Positions 5,794-6,778 of a stretch of 6,778 nucleotides of DNA are shown one piece after another; position 1 is the first letter of the stretch; each line of letters begins with the position of its first letter. The position numbers and the translations under genes are program-made. The notes beneath the pieces were generated by a model. That model saw only the letters and a program-made list of their open reading frames with translations, did no database searches and had not been told where the DNA came from. The stretch is from Sva-07 sp035529175 (GTDB taxonomy: Bacteria; Actinomycetota; Acidimicrobiia; Acidimicrobiales; Ilumatobacteraceae). Location: assembly GCA_035529175.1 (NCBI GenBank), contig DATKXG010000093.1, positions 1 to 6,778 of the forward strand. Direction: 5' to 3'.

Positions 5794-6348
5794 TCAGTCG
5801 TCGGTCGGAATCCTGTCGAGCAACTGATCGCGGATGCTCACGCCCGGTTCCCGGGCCTTGTCGCCGGTGACACGCCATCCGAGCCGACTCGAGTAGAGGA
5901 GCGGCGGTTCCTTCAGGCGTAACGGCGCCACCTCGACGACCCTCGCGAAGAGCAACTCGTGGTCCGCCATCGTGACCCGATCGAACGTCTCGCAGTGCAG
6001 CCAGGCAATCGAGTTGGGCACGACGGGCAGCACGTGATCCCGTCCGGGCCAATCGATGAGGTACTCGTCGGCGACGTAGTGGAACTTGCGACCCGGATAG
6101 CTGAAGTACTGGCCCTCGACGATCTGATCGGCGGCCAGGATGCTCACGGCGAACCGGCCCGCCTCGACCATCAGCGGATACGTGTCGTGTTTCGGCGACA
6201 CGCTCGCCATCACGATCGGCTCCTCGAAGCTCACCTGCTCGAACCAGTGACTGGTGTAGGCGCGCCGAACGCCGTCATGCGCAGCGCCGACAACCTGGAC
6301 CCCTTTGATCATCTGGCCGAGGCACTGCTTGATGTCGCGATCGATCAT
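5794..6348 (-). CDS. Flavin reductase-like FMN-binding protein
   Basis: A 184-residue protein of the flavin reductase-like (split-barrel, FMN-binding) family, which uses NAD(P)H to reduce flavin, often for a separate monooxygenase. The family pattern is clear across the whole length: GVQVVGAAHDGVRRAYTSHWFEQVSFEEPIVMASVSP (16-52), then GRFAVSILAADQ (64-75) with its conserved Phe-Ala-Val strand, and MADHELLFARVVEV (127-140). The last stretch corresponds to the GDH-type motif of the family, here with Ala in place of Gly. The length is normal and the ATG at 6346-6348 keeps the full N-terminal strand. The acyl-CoA dehydrogenase gene follows 16 bp downstream. Upstream there is a palindromic repeat element and no convincing promoter, although GGTGG lies just before the ATG. 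The partner enzyme is not evident. It could also be a flavin- or F420-binding split-barrel protein that does not release reduced flavin. Confidence 0.9.
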   Translation of the reverse strand: MIDRDIKQCLGQMIKGVQVVGAAHDGVRRAYTSHWFEQVSFEEPIVMASVSPKHDTYPLMVEAGRFAVSILAADQIVEGQYFSYPGRKFHYVADEYLIDWPGRDHVLPVVPNSIAWLHCETFDRVTMADHELLFARVVEVAPLRLKEPPLLYSSRLGWRVTGDKAREPGVSIRDQLLDRIPTDD

Positions 6349-6360
6349 GCCACCAGTGTG

Positions 6361-6409
6361 GTGTTACATCTGGGGTGTGACATCTGGGGTCTGACCCCAG
6401 GTGTAACAC
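6361..6409. repeat. Palindromic, partly tandem intergenic element
   Basis: GTGTTACATCTGGGGT (6361-6376) and ACCCCAGGTGTAACAC (6394-6409) are inverted repeats matching at 15 of 16 positions. Between them is a second copy of the left arm, GTGTGACATCTGGGGT (6375-6390), 14 bp from the first. It can also pair with the right arm, leaving a 3-nt CTG loop. The element thus has three boxes of the form GTGTNACAY, at 6361, 6375 and 6401. It touches the stop codon of the SirB1-like gene and ends 12 bp before the flavin reductase start codon. It could be a REP-like dispersed palindrome, the terminator of the SirB1-like gene, or a multi-site operator for the flavin reductase gene. Confidence 0.8.
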
Positions 6410-6778
6410 TCAGTTGAAGATGGCGGAGGTGGCGGCGATCTCTGCGGCTTCGAGTTCGGCGAGCTCGGGGACGGCGCTGCGAAGGTTCATCACGATGGCG
6501 AGGCGCACGGCGTCGGATCGACCGGTGAACACCCCTTTGAGGTTGTTCAGCATCCGGATGACGATCTCACGGTTCGGCGTCGGCTCGAGAAACCGGTCGT
6601 CCCACGCGACCTGGCCACCCGTCACCTGCTCGAACAACGACCTCGCGTCCGCACGATCGAGCCGACGCCCCTGATGGAACGGGTCGAAGAACAGCTCGGG
6701 GTCACCGGTCGATCGCACCAGGAAGTGCGCCGGCATCCCGACGCCGCAGAGGTCGACTCCGACCCGCCTCGCCACCTC
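6410..6778 (-). CDS. SirB1 family protein (transglutaminase-like), 3' part
   Basis: The last 122 codons of a gene whose beginning lies past the right edge; the stop is the TGA at 6410-6412. The visible part starts EVARRVGVDLCGVGMPAHFLVR, continues with ELFFDPFHQGRRL, and later has REIVIRMLNNLKGVF. These are marks of the SirB1/transglutaminase-core-like family, in which the glycine-rich GVGMPxHFLVR stretch carries the histidine and the DPF stretch the aspartate of a papain-like triad; the catalytic cysteine, if kept, would be outside the window. The C-terminal end (AELEAAEIAATSAIFN) is short and lacks the usual extended TPR tail of long SirB1 proteins. The GTG at 6773-6775 is an internal valine, since the codon before it is still in frame (Glu). 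The biological role of the family is poorly defined. Confidence 0.85.
   Translation of the reverse strand, partial: EVARRVGVDLCGVGMPAHFLVRSTGDPELFFDPFHQGRRLDRADARSLFEQVTGGQVAWDDRFLEPTPNREIVIRMLNNLKGVFTGRSDAVRLAIVMNLRSAVPELAELEAAEIAATSAIFN

Overview
The window is high-GC chromosomal DNA from an actinobacterium, probably class Acidimicrobiia (Ilumatobacter-like). That placement is an inference. It rests on the strong G/C bias at third codon positions, the Actinobacteria-style proteins, the pairing of a PDZ/radical-SAM/DUF512 gene with der, and several start codons that sit 7-9 nt downstream of a TANNNT -10 element with no Shine-Dalgarno sequence, as in leaderless transcripts. Most of the window is ordinary core metabolism and translation. 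I see no phage, IS, CRISPR or defence gene.

Layout, left to right. (1) 15-89, minus: tRNA-Pro(GGG). (2) 198-3295, minus: a three-gene unit transcribed leftwards, DUF512 radical SAM protein -> Der GTPase -> 65-residue zinc-ribbon membrane protein. The first two overlap by ATGA, and the unit is followed by an 11-bp hairpin (151-178). (3) 3296-3342: a 47-bp divergent intergenic region built on a 9-bp inverted repeat, each arm placing a TAGCCT box 8-9 nt from a start codon. (4) 3343-4398, plus: ispH, the last enzyme of the MEP isoprenoid pathway, with all expected catalytic residues. (5) 4399-4565: a convergent gap with two copies of a 39-bp repeat whose ends are inverted repeats, plus a GC-rich hairpin. 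(6) 4566-6348, minus: a flavin reductase-like protein and an acyl-CoA dehydrogenase, 16 bp apart, with a probable separate leaderless promoter for the dehydrogenase. (7) 6349-6409: a 61-bp gap almost filled by a palindromic, partly tandem element (GTGTNACAY boxes alternating with CTGGGG/CCCCAG). (8) 6410-6778, minus: the C-terminal part of a SirB1/transglutaminase-like protein that runs off the right edge.

Functionally, the left half serves translation (tRNA, 50S subunit maturation by Der) next to an uncharacterised radical SAM enzyme. The centre makes IPP and DMAPP. The right half has lipid or aromatic acyl-CoA oxidation and flavin chemistry. The most interesting items are the mirror-image divergent promoter, the two intergenic repeat families, the DUF512-Der-zinc-ribbon gene trio, and the reductase/acyl-CoA dehydrogenase pair.
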